DNA of 64,000 bases. It comes from an uncultured Prevotella sp. (GTDB lineage Bacteria > Bacteroidota > Bacteroidia > Bacteroidales > Bacteroidaceae). Under the pieces are notes generated by a model. That model was given only the letters and a program-made list of their open reading frames with translations, was not told the DNA's origin and ran no database searches. A program made the position numbers and the translations under genes. This document shows positions 1 to 8,077 of the stretch, piece by piece; position 1 is the first letter of the stretch, and every line of letters starts with the position of its first letter. Location: NCBI GenBank assembly GCA_946402275.1, contig CAMIVY010000005.1, positions 62,001 through 126,000 on the forward strand. Reading direction: 5' to 3'.

Positions 1-573
1 CTTGTTGACATTGGTAGTGTAGAGAGTCGATGACCAGTAGATGCCCTTGATACCGCGGAACTGGGTCTCTCCATAGAAGCGGCATCCCGTGATAGGCAAG
101 AAGATGGAGTTGCCCGTCTTCTTTCCTGTAACCTTATAGCCGTTCACACCATCCCTCGAGGTCCATTCCCATTTGCATTTAGCCGGGTCCATCAGCTCCT
201 CAAACTCTTCCACCGTAGGCATACGCCACTTACCGCCCCAATTGGCTTGGGCAGCATCGTCCACGGGAGCCAGCTGAGTCCTTCGGTCGGTAGTCGAGTA
301 TTTAGTCAGGAACTGCGAATCGCCCTTGCTCCATGCATAGGTGTTCCATGAATAATAGTCCTTTGGTGCTGTCTCGCCCCATGCGAAGTACGTGCCATAG
401 CCGGAAATCTTCGTAGCACCCACATTCATATTGGCCCACCTCACACTAAGTCCCAGGTCAACAGCCTCCACAATGTCTTCAGACCTCGAGTTGTCCTCGG
501 TTGCCTTACTCTTTGCATAGCCAGCAGTTCCTAAGAACATAGCGGCCAGTGTTATGATTAAAATCTTTTTCAT
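1..573 (-). CDS. Secreted Lcl/DUF1566-type protein, 3' end cut by window edge
   Basis: The reading frame is open from an ATG at 573 to the window edge (191 codons, no stop seen), so the C-terminus is missing. It begins with a signal peptide (MKKILIITLAAMFLGTAG) and continues with motifs I recognise from the Bacteroidales 'major paralogous domain'/Lcl group: VDLGLSVRWANMNVGATK, YGTYFAWGE, AQANWGGKWRMPTVEEF, NGYKVTGKKTGNSIFLP and GIYWSST. Such modules occur in many secreted proteins of unknown role, probably lectin-like or structural. A Bacteroidetes promoter lies 18 bases upstream. The fold family is fairly clear; the function is not known. Confidence 0.75.
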   Translation of the reverse strand, partial: MKKILIITLAAMFLGTAGYAKSKATEDNSRSEDIVEAVDLGLSVRWANMNVGATKISGYGTYFAWGETAPKDYYSWNTYAWSKGDSQFLTKYSTTDRRTQLAPVDDAAQANWGGKWRMPTVEEFEELMDPAKCKWEWTSRDGVNGYKVTGKKTGNSIFLPITGCRFYGETQFRGIKGIYWSSTLYTTNVNK

Positions 574-591
574 AGTCCTGTTTTATGGCTG

Positions 592-622
592 CAAAGATAC
601 GAATAAGTGAGGAAAGAACCAA
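592..622 (-). promoter_or_regulatory. Promoter of the Lcl-type gene
   Basis: On the minus strand there is a -33-like TTGG (622-619), 19 bases, then TATCTTTG (599-592), matching the Bacteroidetes TTTG/TAnnTTTG pattern. The ATG at 573 follows after 18 bases, giving a very short leader. Confidence 0.6.
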
Positions 623-756
623 GACTTTCTTGTGTTTTTTCGAACGTGAGCATCTTTGACCGAAGGTCAGAGATAGTGCAAATCGAGAACAGTGCACGAC
701 AGCTGCAGGGTGCTCTCCATTTCCAGCACAGCCTCGTGGGGGGGCTTGTGCGGTTC

Positions 757-882
757 ATCGTTAACTAGCTCACTTGCCACCCCCTTTGAGGTTTTTTAAT
801 CGCTAACTACCTCGCAGGGGGTCCCCTTCAGGGTCGTTTTATCGCTAACTAGCTCGCAGGGGGTCCCCCCTGTCACAATATG
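757..882. repeat. Three degenerate 42-bp tandem repeats
   Basis: Units begin at 757, 799 and 841, each opening with atcg(t/c)taacta(g/c)ctc. Units 2 and 3 also share gcagggggtcccc; unit 1 is more diverged. They fill the space between two divergent promoters (592-622 and 910-940). No open frame runs through them. The function is unknown. Confidence 0.7.
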
Positions 883-909
883 ACACGGGGCTGATATTCG
901 TGGTTATTG

Positions 910-940
910 TTTGGATTTTCCTAAAATTATCGTATCTTTG
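910..940 (+). promoter_or_regulatory. Promoter of the lipoprotein hydrolase gene
   Basis: TTTG (910-913), 19 bases, TATCTTTG (933-940). Transcription should start near 947, so the ATG at 969 is the natural start and the further upstream in-frame codons are not used. Confidence 0.7.
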
Positions 941-968
941 CACCGATAATTTGCTATATATTAATAAT

Positions 969-2609
969 ATGATGACGATGACAATGAAAAAGTGGATGAT
1001 TGCCGCCATCCTTATTTGTGGCATGACAACAGTGCTCACTTCATGCAGTGACAAAGAGAGCAATCCCGCAATGCCCAGCCAACAGGAAATGGAAGAGAGT
1101 CTGGTTGGCCTGTGGCATGAAGAGTTTGACTATCAGGACGTGACGGAGAAGGGGAAACCCTTCAACCGCGCCATGATAGTGGTGGAGGCCAAAGCCGACC
1201 ATACGGGCTACGTGGCCCTGGCCGTTTTTGACGACGAGTTCAACGAGCCGCTCGAGGTTTACGGTGGTCCGAAGGATGCGCCGTTCAAGTGGCAGGTGAC
1301 GAGCGAAGGGAAAATTCTGCTGACCGACCCAGATACGGGCTCCGCCCTGCTGGCGTCGCGCAGAAGCAGTGAGGGGAATCACAACAACTTCGTGGATATC
1401 GGTCAGATAGAGATGAACCGCACTGCGTCGGGTAATATCGCTTATAGCAATACCGCCCATGAGGGCTCGCTCACCAAGGCTACCGATCAGAGCGGTTTAA
1501 TTCAGGAATGGATGGCGAAATCTACGCTGCCGCGGCCCTGCATCACCGACAGCATCCCGGTGGAGATTTTCCCCGACTATATGAACTATGTGTTCAATTA
1601 CCCGTCGGTCGATCCCTTCGGCAATCCCTGCACGCTCAGCGGTACCATCACGGTGGATAAGTCACTGATAAAAGACGATAAGCCATACAATGGCATTCTG
1701 CTTTATAACCACTTCACCATCTACGCCACCACGCAGGCACCTTCGCGTGGAGCCGTCGAGTTCCCAACGGGAGCTGCTTTCACGAACTTCATCATCGTAG
1801 CGCCCGACTACTACGGATTCGGCATTACCGAGAAGGAGCCGCAGGCCTACTGCATCTCACGAGCCAACGGACGCGCCTCGCTCGATGCCTACCTCGCTGC
1901 CAAGCGGTTGATAGAAGACCTGAAGGTGAAGAAAGGTGACGACTTCGTTATCGCTGGCTATTCGGAGGGTGGACAGACCACGATGAGCGTTTTGCGCGAA
2001 ATTTCTGAACGCCATTCTGAGATCAAGGTGAAACGGGCCTTCGCAGGCGACGGTCCCTACGATATCAACTCGATGTATGATGCCATTACCAAGGGCACCA
2101 CCGAGATGCCCAGCACCGTCTGCAACGTGCTCTATGCCTTCAACCACTTCTTCCGTCTGGGTTATGACATCCACGACTATCTGAAGGACCCCGTGGCAGA
2201 GCACTTCGATGAGTGGTTCCTCAGCAAGCAATACAAGCGTAAGGCTCTTGACGAAGAGCTTATCAAGACCAAAAAGACGGGCGAAATCTGTACGGACGCC
2301 GTCCTCGATACCGGCAGTGCCCTGTCGCGCCGGTTCAAGGGCGCCTTCACCACTGATGCGCTTACCAGCGGATGGACTCCGCGTAGCGACTTCGACGTGA
2401 TGCTATTCCATGATACGAAGGACGATGTCGTGCCTGTGGAGAACTTCTATGCCATGAGCCAGTTCCTTAAGGATCATGGCATCAAGACGCAGGAGTTCGT
2501 GGGGGAGTACAGCTCGGAAACGACCAAGGAGGCGGGCATCAGCAACCACGAGGCATCGGCGATTACCTTCTTCCTCAGAATTATCGAGTGGGTGAGGGCG
2601 AACTATTGA
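969..2609 (+). CDS. Lipoprotein alpha/beta hydrolase (secretory-lipase-like)
   Basis: 546 residues from ATG 969. Other ATGs at 972, 978 and 984 are equally possible; an upstream extension to 900 would overlap the promoter. The signal peptide ends in a lipobox (VLTSC), so the protein should be lipid-anchored. Residues of about 35-190 look like a small beta-rich N-terminal domain. The rest is an alpha/beta hydrolase with nucleophile elbow GYSEG (Ser near residue 330), an oxyanion-type segment APDYYGFG, and a late Asp/His region (HDTKDDVVP, then NHEAS) that could complete the triad. The substrate is not readable; a polysaccharide or lipid ester is likely. It is probably monocistronic. Confidence 0.75.
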   Translation: MMTMTMKKWMIAAILICGMTTVLTSCSDKESNPAMPSQQEMEESLVGLWHEEFDYQDVTEKGKPFNRAMIVVEAKADHTGYVALAVFDDEFNEPLEVYGGPKDAPFKWQVTSEGKILLTDPDTGSALLASRRSSEGNHNNFVDIGQIEMNRTASGNIAYSNTAHEGSLTKATDQSGLIQEWMAKSTLPRPCITDSIPVEIFPDYMNYVFNYPSVDPFGNPCTLSGTITVDKSLIKDDKPYNGILLYNHFTIYATTQAPSRGAVEFPTGAAFTNFIIVAPDYYGFGITEKEPQAYCISRANGRASLDAYLAAKRLIEDLKVKKGDDFVIAGYSEGGQTTMSVLREISERHSEIKVKRAFAGDGPYDINSMYDAITKGTTEMPSTVCNVLYAFNHFFRLGYDIHDYLKDPVAEHFDEWFLSKQYKRKALDEELIKTKKTGEICTDAVLDTGSALSRRFKGAFTTDALTSGWTPRSDFDVMLFHDTKDDVVPVENFYAMSQFLKDHGIKTQEFVGEYSSETTKEAGISNHEASAITFFLRIIEWVRANY

Positions 2610-2716
2610 TTAACACGGAATATTTTATTTAGGCACGGATGGACACGGAATATAAATAATCTGTGGTTCAGAATAAATAATCCGTATAATCCTTTGTAGT
2701 AATAATTAGTGAATCA

Positions 2717-5326
2717 ATGTTCGAAGGGTTGAAGGTCATACAGTTGGAGGACGGTTTGGAGGTAGTGGAACCCGACGTGCTCGTAGATATCTCGTCGCTG
2801 GCAGCCTGTTTTCAGGACTATGGCCACCATCCCCTGGCGTATGTCATTAACCGGCTGAAGCAGGCGGTTAACACACAGCCCATCCTGCTGGGTAACTTCG
2901 CCGGAACCGCCCTCGACGACCTTATTCACAACCCTGCTGCCGAGTTCCGCGATATGCTGCAGACATCGTTCTGCGAGCAGGCCCTGCAGTTCTGTACCTG
3001 CGAGGGGTTCAGCGGTGAGCAGTTCAAGCGCGATGCCCGCCAGCAGGTGGAGCATATCCGTGAGTCGGTGGAAATCCTCTTCAAGGACTATGACCGCAAC
3101 CGGGCACTGCTGGAGCCTTCGTTCGTCTGCAAGCAGCTGGGACTGAAGGGGCGCGTTGACTTGATGACTGACGACCTGCGGCTGTTGGTGGAGCAGAAGT
3201 CGGGCAAGAAATGGGTGAGCTATCGGGAGGCGCATTATGTGCAGGTGCTGCTGTACTATGGGGTGCTGCGCTATAATTTCCAGCATGAGGCCGAGGGTGT
3301 TGACGTGCGCTTGCTCTATTCGAAATACCCGGCAGCACTGGGTCTGCTGGATGTGCATAATAACGACGAGCTGTTCCGCGAGGCCATCCGACTGCGCAAC
3401 CGTATCGTAGCGTTGGAAATGAAGATAGCGCGCGAGGGCTTTGGCAGTGTGCTACCCTTGTTGCATCCCGACGTGCTGCTGGAGAATGAGCAGAAGTCGG
3501 ACTTCTATCACCGTTTTGTCCGTCCTGACATAGCGCGCGTGCTGGACCCGCTGCATGCGCTGTCGCCTCAGGAGCAAGACTATGTGGAGCGGATGGTCAC
3601 CTTCGTCTATCGTGAGCAGGCAGCAGCCTATTCGCTGAGCGGCGAACTGCCCATACTGACGGGGCTTACGCCAGAGGCGTCGGCAGCGGGCCACGGGGAG
3701 GTGGTGGTCTTGAAATGTCCGCCCTTGGAGGAGCGCGACAGGGGCGAGATAGACTTCCGTCGCGGAGACCCCGTCTATCTGTATCGCTATAAGGACCGGC
3801 CCGATGTCTGTGCCAATATATTATATAAAGGTGTGATTACCCGTCTGACCGACGACGCGATAACGGTGCGGCTCAACGACCCGCAGCACCATCCCGGCAT
3901 TTTCCAGGAAGGATGCTTTGCCATTGAGCATGCATCGTCGGACATGAGCACCACCACGTCGCTGCGCAGCCTGATGGCTTTTTGTAATGCCTCGCAGGAG
4001 AAACGCGACCTGCTGATGGGACAGCGGGCACCGCGACGGGATACGACGATGACGCTCTCCCGCAACTATCATCCCTTCTATGATGACATCCTGTTGCGTG
4101 CCAAGCAGGCCCGCGACTATTTCCTGTTGCAAGGTCCTCCGGGAACGGGCAAGACATCGATGGCCCTCCGCTTCCTGGTGGAAGAAGAACTAAACTCTTC
4201 ACTATCTACTCTTCACTATTCACTAGAGCGAAGCTCGCTTCTATTGACCGCCTATACCAATCGTGCTGTTGACGAGATATGCGGCATGCTGGAGGATAGC
4301 GGAAAAGACTATTTGAGGCTGGGCAATGAGGCATCATGCGACCCGCGTTATGCCCACCGGCTGCTGAGTGCCGCCTTTACCGACAGTACTAAGCTGGGCG
4401 ACATCCGCCAACGGCTGAAGGACGTGCCCATCCTGGTGACTACCACATCGGCGCTGCAAGGACGCCCCTTCCTGCTCGCCCTGAAGCACTTCTCACTGTG
4501 TATCGTCGATGAGGCCTCGCAGATTCTGGAGCCTAACATCATAGGACTGCTCAGTTCGGACAGCATCGACCGCTTTATCCTCATTGGCGACCATAAGCAG
4601 TTGCCTGCCGTGGTGCAACAGGCTGACGACGAGCCTCGGCTGCACTCCTGCCGGCTGTCGCTCTTCGAACGTTTGCTGCGCCAGGAGCAAGAGGCGGGCA
4701 GGGAGGTGTTCACGGGCGTTCTGGACCATCAGGGACGGATGCACCCGGAGATTGCCGCCTTCCCCAATGAGCACTTCTATCGTCGGGAACAGTTGCAGTC
4801 GGTGCCCTGTCCTCACCAGCTGGAAGAGAAGCTGGACTACCAGTTGCCCTCGCAGGACGCGCTGGACCGTCAGCTGAAGCAACATCGGGTGATGTTCTTC
4901 CCGTCAACCGATGAGGCTGTACTGGTGGCCGACCTGCTACGCCGCATCTACAGACAGATAGGACCAGCCCGCTTTGATGCCGACCATTCCATCGGTGTGA
5001 TAGTGACCTATCGCTACCAGATAGCCCTGATACGCCGTGAGATGATGAAGCTTGACATTCCTGAACTGCTGGACATCAGCATTGACACGGTGGAGCGCTA
5101 TCAGGGTTCACAGCGCGACGTCATCATCTATTCGCTGGGTGTGCAGAATGCCACCGACCTCGACTTCCTCACCTCCAACTGTTTTGAAGAGGACGGCAGG
5201 GTGATAGATCGTAAGCTGAATGTGGCGATGACGAGGGCTCGCAAGCAGCTGCTGATGATCGGAAATCGGGATGTATTATGCCGGAATGCCATTTTCCAGG
5301 AGCTTATGCAGCGATATTCCGTTTAA
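2717..5326 (+). CDS. Dna2-like superfamily 1 helicase with N-terminal nuclease-like region
   Basis: 869 residues. The C-terminal half has the full SF1B set: Walker A GPPGTGKTS (about 472-480), Walker B VDEAS (about 597), GDHKQLP (about 624), GRMHPEI, TVERYQGSQRDV (about 791) and NVAMTRARKQL. The N-terminal part has GRVDLM and LLVEQKSGKK, which resemble the acidic and Lys residues of Cas4/RecB PD-(D/E)XK nucleases, with Cys residues around CEQALQFCTC, so a Dna2-type nuclease-helicase is likely. Its role would be DNA repair or replication. Residues of about 492-510 (NSSLSTLHYSLERSSLL) are encoded by a heptamer array plus palindrome (4198-4240) inserted in frame just after Walker A. The gene ends 20 bases before the next one. 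Confidence 0.8.
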   Translation: MFEGLKVIQLEDGLEVVEPDVLVDISSLAACFQDYGHHPLAYVINRLKQAVNTQPILLGNFAGTALDDLIHNPAAEFRDMLQTSFCEQALQFCTCEGFSGEQFKRDARQQVEHIRESVEILFKDYDRNRALLEPSFVCKQLGLKGRVDLMTDDLRLLVEQKSGKKWVSYREAHYVQVLLYYGVLRYNFQHEAEGVDVRLLYSKYPAALGLLDVHNNDELFREAIRLRNRIVALEMKIAREGFGSVLPLLHPDVLLENEQKSDFYHRFVRPDIARVLDPLHALSPQEQDYVERMVTFVYREQAAAYSLSGELPILTGLTPEASAAGHGEVVVLKCPPLEERDRGEIDFRRGDPVYLYRYKDRPDVCANILYKGVITRLTDDAITVRLNDPQHHPGIFQEGCFAIEHASSDMSTTTSLRSLMAFCNASQEKRDLLMGQRAPRRDTTMTLSRNYHPFYDDILLRAKQARDYFLLQGPPGTGKTSMALRFLVEEELNSSLSTLHYSLERSSLLLTAYTNRAVDEICGMLEDSGKDYLRLGNEASCDPRYAHRLLSAAFTDSTKLGDIRQRLKDVPILVTTTSALQGRPFLLALKHFSLCIVDEASQILEPNIIGLLSSDSIDRFILIGDHKQLPAVVQQADDEPRLHSCRLSLFERLLRQEQEAGREVFTGVLDHQGRMHPEIAAFPNEHFYRREQLQSVPCPHQLEEKLDYQLPSQDALDRQLKQHRVMFFPSTDEAVLVADLLRRIYRQIGPARFDADHSIGVIVTYRYQIALIRREMMKLDIPELLDISIDTVERYQGSQRDVIIYSLGVQNATDLDFLTSNCFEEDGRVIDRKLNVAMTRARKQLLMIGNRDVLCRNAIFQELMQRYSV
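4198..4240. repeat. In-frame heptamer array plus palindrome inside the helicase gene
   Basis: Units ttcacta, tctactc, ttcacta, ttcacta (4198-4225) are followed by the palindrome agcgaagctcgct (4228-4240). The same heptamer occurs between sufD and sufS at 40013-40033. Confidence 0.75.
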
Positions 5327-5332
5327 AATTCG

Positions 5333-5340
5333 TAACTTTG
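5333..5340 (+). promoter_or_regulatory. -7 box giving a probable leaderless ABC ATPase mRNA
   Basis: TAACTTTG lies 5 bases before the ATG at 5346. No good TTTG is seen 19-21 bases upstream, so the promoter is less certain than the others here. Confidence 0.4.
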
Positions 5341-5345
5341 CCGCC

Positions 5346-6134
5346 ATGGAAAGTGTTGTACTGCAAAACCTGAGTATAGGATATCTCACGAAAGACAGCC
5401 GGAAAGTGGTTGCCACGGGCTTGAATGCCACTATCAACAGTGGCGAACTGACCTGTCTGCTTGGTCGTAACGGCATTGGTAAATCAACCCTGTTGCGCAC
5501 CCTTTCGGCCTTCCAGCCCGCACTGGACGGTGACATCAGCGTAGTTCTCACCTCTCACCCCTCACCTCTCACCTCTTTATCCGATAAGGAGCGAAGCCGT
5601 GTCATCGGTATTGTGTTGACGGAAAAACCTGATGTGCAGAATATGACCATCGAGGAACTGGTGGGTATGGGCCGTTCGCCTTACACTGGTTTCTGGGGCA
5701 CATTAGACGCTGAAGATGAAGAGATCGTGTGTGAAGCCATCCGGTTGGTGGGTATAGAAAACCTGCAGGGACGCATGGTTCATACGCTCAGTGACGGTGA
5801 ACGGCAAAAAGTTATGATAGCCAAAGCCTTGGCACAACAGACACCTATCATCTACTTAGACGAGCCGACGGCCTTTCTGGACTTCCCCAGCAAGGTGGAG
5901 ACCATGCAGCTGTTGCGCAAGCTGGCTGCTGAGGAGCAGAAAACTATTTTCCTCTCTACGCACGACGTGGAACTGTCGTTGCAGTTGGCTGACAAGATAT
6001 GGCTGATGGAACCGGAACAGTTGAGTGTAGGTACGCCTGCTGAGTTGGCTGCGGAGGGTGTGCTAAGCCGGTTTATAGAGCACGACGGCATTGTCTTTGA
6101 CAAAGACTCTTTAACCATCCATATCCGCAAATAA
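5346..6134 (+). CDS. ABC transporter ATP-binding protein, FecE/BtuD-like
   Basis: 262 residues from ATG 5346; an upstream extension to 5271 would overlap the helicase gene. Walker A GRNGIGKST (about 39-47), signature LSDGE (about 147), Walker B and D-loop IIYLDEPTAFLDF and H-loop STHD are intact, so it should hydrolyse ATP. The layout resembles ATPases of siderophore, heme or cobalamin importers, but no permease or binding protein is adjacent. Residues of about 67-76 (LTSHPSPLTS) come from four heptamers (5547-5574) between strand GDISV and DKERSR, where family members usually have a short variable loop. The imported substrate is unknown. Confidence 0.8.
   Translation: MESVVLQNLSIGYLTKDSRKVVATGLNATINSGELTCLLGRNGIGKSTLLRTLSAFQPALDGDISVVLTSHPSPLTSLSDKERSRVIGIVLTEKPDVQNMTIEELVGMGRSPYTGFWGTLDAEDEEIVCEAIRLVGIENLQGRMVHTLSDGERQKVMIAKALAQQTPIIYLDEPTAFLDFPSKVETMQLLRKLAAEEQKTIFLSTHDVELSLQLADKIWLMEPEQLSVGTPAELAAEGVLSRFIEHDGIVFDKDSLTIHIRK
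5547..5574. repeat. Four in-frame ctcacc(t/c) heptamers in the ABC ATPase gene
   Basis: Units ctcacct, ctcaccc, ctcacct, ctcacct. The array is 28 bases long and lies in a surface-loop position of the ATPase. Confidence 0.8.
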
Positions 6135-6207
6135 TGGCTTGCGTGATATTGTTAGACAGGATATTTGTAGGATAAACGCGGAAAAAATGTGAAAATCATG
6201 CAAAATA

Positions 6208-6239
6208 TTTGCAGGATTCATGGAAAATGCGTAATTTTG
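6208..6239 (+). promoter_or_regulatory. Promoter of the rimP-nusA-infB operon
   Basis: TTTG (6208-6211), 20 bases, TAATTTTG (6232-6239). This predicts a leader of about 60 bases before the rimP ATG at 6305, containing the hairpin at 6252-6288. Confidence 0.75.
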
Positions 6240-6251
6240 CAGCGTTCAGAG

Positions 6252-6288
6252 GAATGAGGGGCTTTACGAAGCCTCTCATTCTTGTTTT
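6252..6288 (+). promoter_or_regulatory. Terminator-like hairpin in the rimP leader (possible attenuator)
   Basis: gaatgaggggct (6252-6263) pairs with agcctctcattc (6270-6281), 12 pairs with one G-U, around loop ttacga. The T-rich stretch ttgtttt follows. It lies between the promoter and the rimP start, so it could terminate transcription or control the operon that encodes NusA. Confidence 0.6.
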
Positions 6289-6304
6289 AACTAACAAACA
6301 TTTT

Positions 6305-6778
6305 ATGATAGACAAGAACATCATTAAGACAGCAGTTGAAGAATGGTTGGAGAAGGGCGACTACTACCTGGTAGATGTCGAGATGACTCCCGATGATCGT
6401 ATTGTAATTGAGATTGACCATGCTGATGGAGTATGGATTGAAGATTGTGCTGACCTGAGCCGTTTCCTCCAGGAGAAGCTGGGTGAGGAACTGGGCGATT
6501 ATGAGCTGGAAGTAGGCTCTGCAGGTATCGGTCAGCCTTTTAAGGTGGTGCAGCAGTATCGCAACCACGTTGGTAAGGAGGTAGAAGTCTTACAGCAGAA
6601 CGGCCAGAAAGTACAGGGCCTCTTGAAAGCGGTGAGCGAAGATGGTAATCAGTTCGTCGTGACTACCAAGGAGAAGCAACAGGTGGAGGGCAAGAAGCGT
6701 CCTCAGTTGGTGGAGGTTGATAAGACTTTTGCCATCAGCGCAATAAAGTCTTGCAAATACCTGTTGAACTTTAAATAA
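6305..6778 (+). CDS. rimP: Ribosome maturation factor RimP
   Basis: 157 residues from ATG 6305. Longer versions from 6209 would start inside the promoter and are rejected. RimP assists 30S subunit assembly in the cytoplasm. The middle region VEIDHADGVWIEDCADLSR and the following LEVGSAGIGQPF match the conserved core of the family (usual form: VEVSSPGLDRPL), and the length is normal. It is the first gene of rimP-nusA-infB, an order conserved across bacteria, and is separated from nusA by 27 bases. Confidence 0.9.
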   Translation: MIDKNIIKTAVEEWLEKGDYYLVDVEMTPDDRIVIEIDHADGVWIEDCADLSRFLQEKLGEELGDYELEVGSAGIGQPFKVVQQYRNHVGKEVEVLQQNGQKVQGLLKAVSEDGNQFVVTTKEKQQVEGKKRPQLVEVDKTFAISAIKSCKYLLNFK

Positions 6779-6805
6779 GTCAAAAATCAAAAAACAAAAT
6801 ATATT

Positions 6806-8062
6806 ATGGCAACAAAGAAAGAGAAAGGCCCCTCTATGATAGAGACCTTTCAGGAATTTAAAGAGACAAAGAACATTGACCGCACCACACTGGTGAGCGT
6901 ACTGGAGGAAAGCTTCCGTAACGTTATCGCCAAGATGTTCGGTTCTGATGAGAACTACGATGTGATTGTAAACCCCGACAAGGGTGACTTTGAGATTCAC
7001 CGCAACCGTATTGTGGTTGCTGACGGTGAGGTAAAGGACGAAAACAAGGAAATTAGCCTGACTGAGGCACAGAAGATAGAGCCCGACTATGAGGTAGGCG
7101 AAGAGGTTTCTGAGGAAGTAGATTTCCAGAAATTTGGTCGCCGTGCCATTCTGAACCTGCGTCAGACGCTGGCTTCAAAAATTCTGGAGCTGGAGCACGA
7201 CTCTCTGTATCAGAAATACAAGGATAAGGTGGGACAGATTGTCAGCGGTGAGGTTTATCAGATGTGGAAGCGCGAGGTGCTGCTTATTGACGACGAGGGT
7301 AATGAACTGCATTTGCCCAAGGCTGAGCAGATTCCTTCAGACAGCTATCGTAAGGGCGAGACCCTTCGTGCCATCGTGAAAGAGGTACAGAATGAGAACA
7401 ACAATCCCCGTATCATCCTGTCGCGTACCAGTCCGTTATTCCTGGAACGTATGCTGGAGGCAGAAGTTCCCGAGATTAACGACGGTCTGATTACTATCCG
7501 TCGCATTGCCCGTATGCCGGGTGAGCGTGCTAAGGTTGCCGTTGAGAGTTATGACGACCGCATTGATCCAGTGGGAGCCTGTGTTGGTGTGAAAGGTAGC
7601 CGTGTACACGGTATTGTTCGTGAGCTCTGCAATGAGAACATTGACGTCATAAACTACTCAAGCAATACCCAACTCTTCATCCAACGTGCCCTCGCACCTG
7701 CCAAGGTGACCAGTATTACTCTGAACCCTGAGGAACATAAGGCTGAGGTCTATCTGCAGCCAGAGGAGGTTTCACTCGCCATCGGTAAGGGTGGTCTGAA
7801 CATCAAGCTGGCCTCCATGCTGACAGAATATACTATCGATGTATTCCGCGTGGTTAACGAAGCTGATGCTGATGAGGATATCTACCTCGACGAGTTTGCT
7901 GACGAGATTGACCAGTGGATTATCGACTCTATCAAGGCTATTGGTCTGGACACAGCCAAGCAAGTTCTCAATGCTCCCCGTGAGATGCTTATTGAGAAGG
8001 CAGACTTGGAGGAAGAGACTGTTGACCATGTACTGGAAGTGCTCAAAGCAGAGTTTGAATAA
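6806..8062 (+). CDS. nusA: Transcription termination/antitermination factor NusA
   Basis: 418 residues. NusA binds RNA polymerase and nascent RNA and modulates pausing and termination. Seen in order: an N-terminal polymerase-binding domain (about 1-125), an S1 domain around residue 140-200 (IVSGEVYQMWKREVLLID), and two KH domains, the first with GACVGVKGSRVHGI and the second with AIGKGGLNIKLA. It ends after KH2 plus a short helical tail, without the acidic repeats of E. coli NusA, as is usual in Bacteroidetes. It lies 15 bases before infB in the same operon. Confidence 0.95.
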   Translation: MATKKEKGPSMIETFQEFKETKNIDRTTLVSVLEESFRNVIAKMFGSDENYDVIVNPDKGDFEIHRNRIVVADGEVKDENKEISLTEAQKIEPDYEVGEEVSEEVDFQKFGRRAILNLRQTLASKILELEHDSLYQKYKDKVGQIVSGEVYQMWKREVLLIDDEGNELHLPKAEQIPSDSYRKGETLRAIVKEVQNENNNPRIILSRTSPLFLERMLEAEVPEINDGLITIRRIARMPGERAKVAVESYDDRIDPVGACVGVKGSRVHGIVRELCNENIDVINYSSNTQLFIQRALAPAKVTSITLNPEEHKAEVYLQPEEVSLAIGKGGLNIKLASMLTEYTIDVFRVVNEADADEDIYLDEFADEIDQWIIDSIKAIGLDTAKQVLNAPREMLIEKADLEEETVDHVLEVLKAEFE

Positions 8063-8077
8063 ATTTATGATTAATAT

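Noticed and set aside
6209..6304. Longer rimP with 32 extra residues
   Set aside because: It would include the -33/-7 promoter and the leader hairpin; the family begins near the ATG at 6305.
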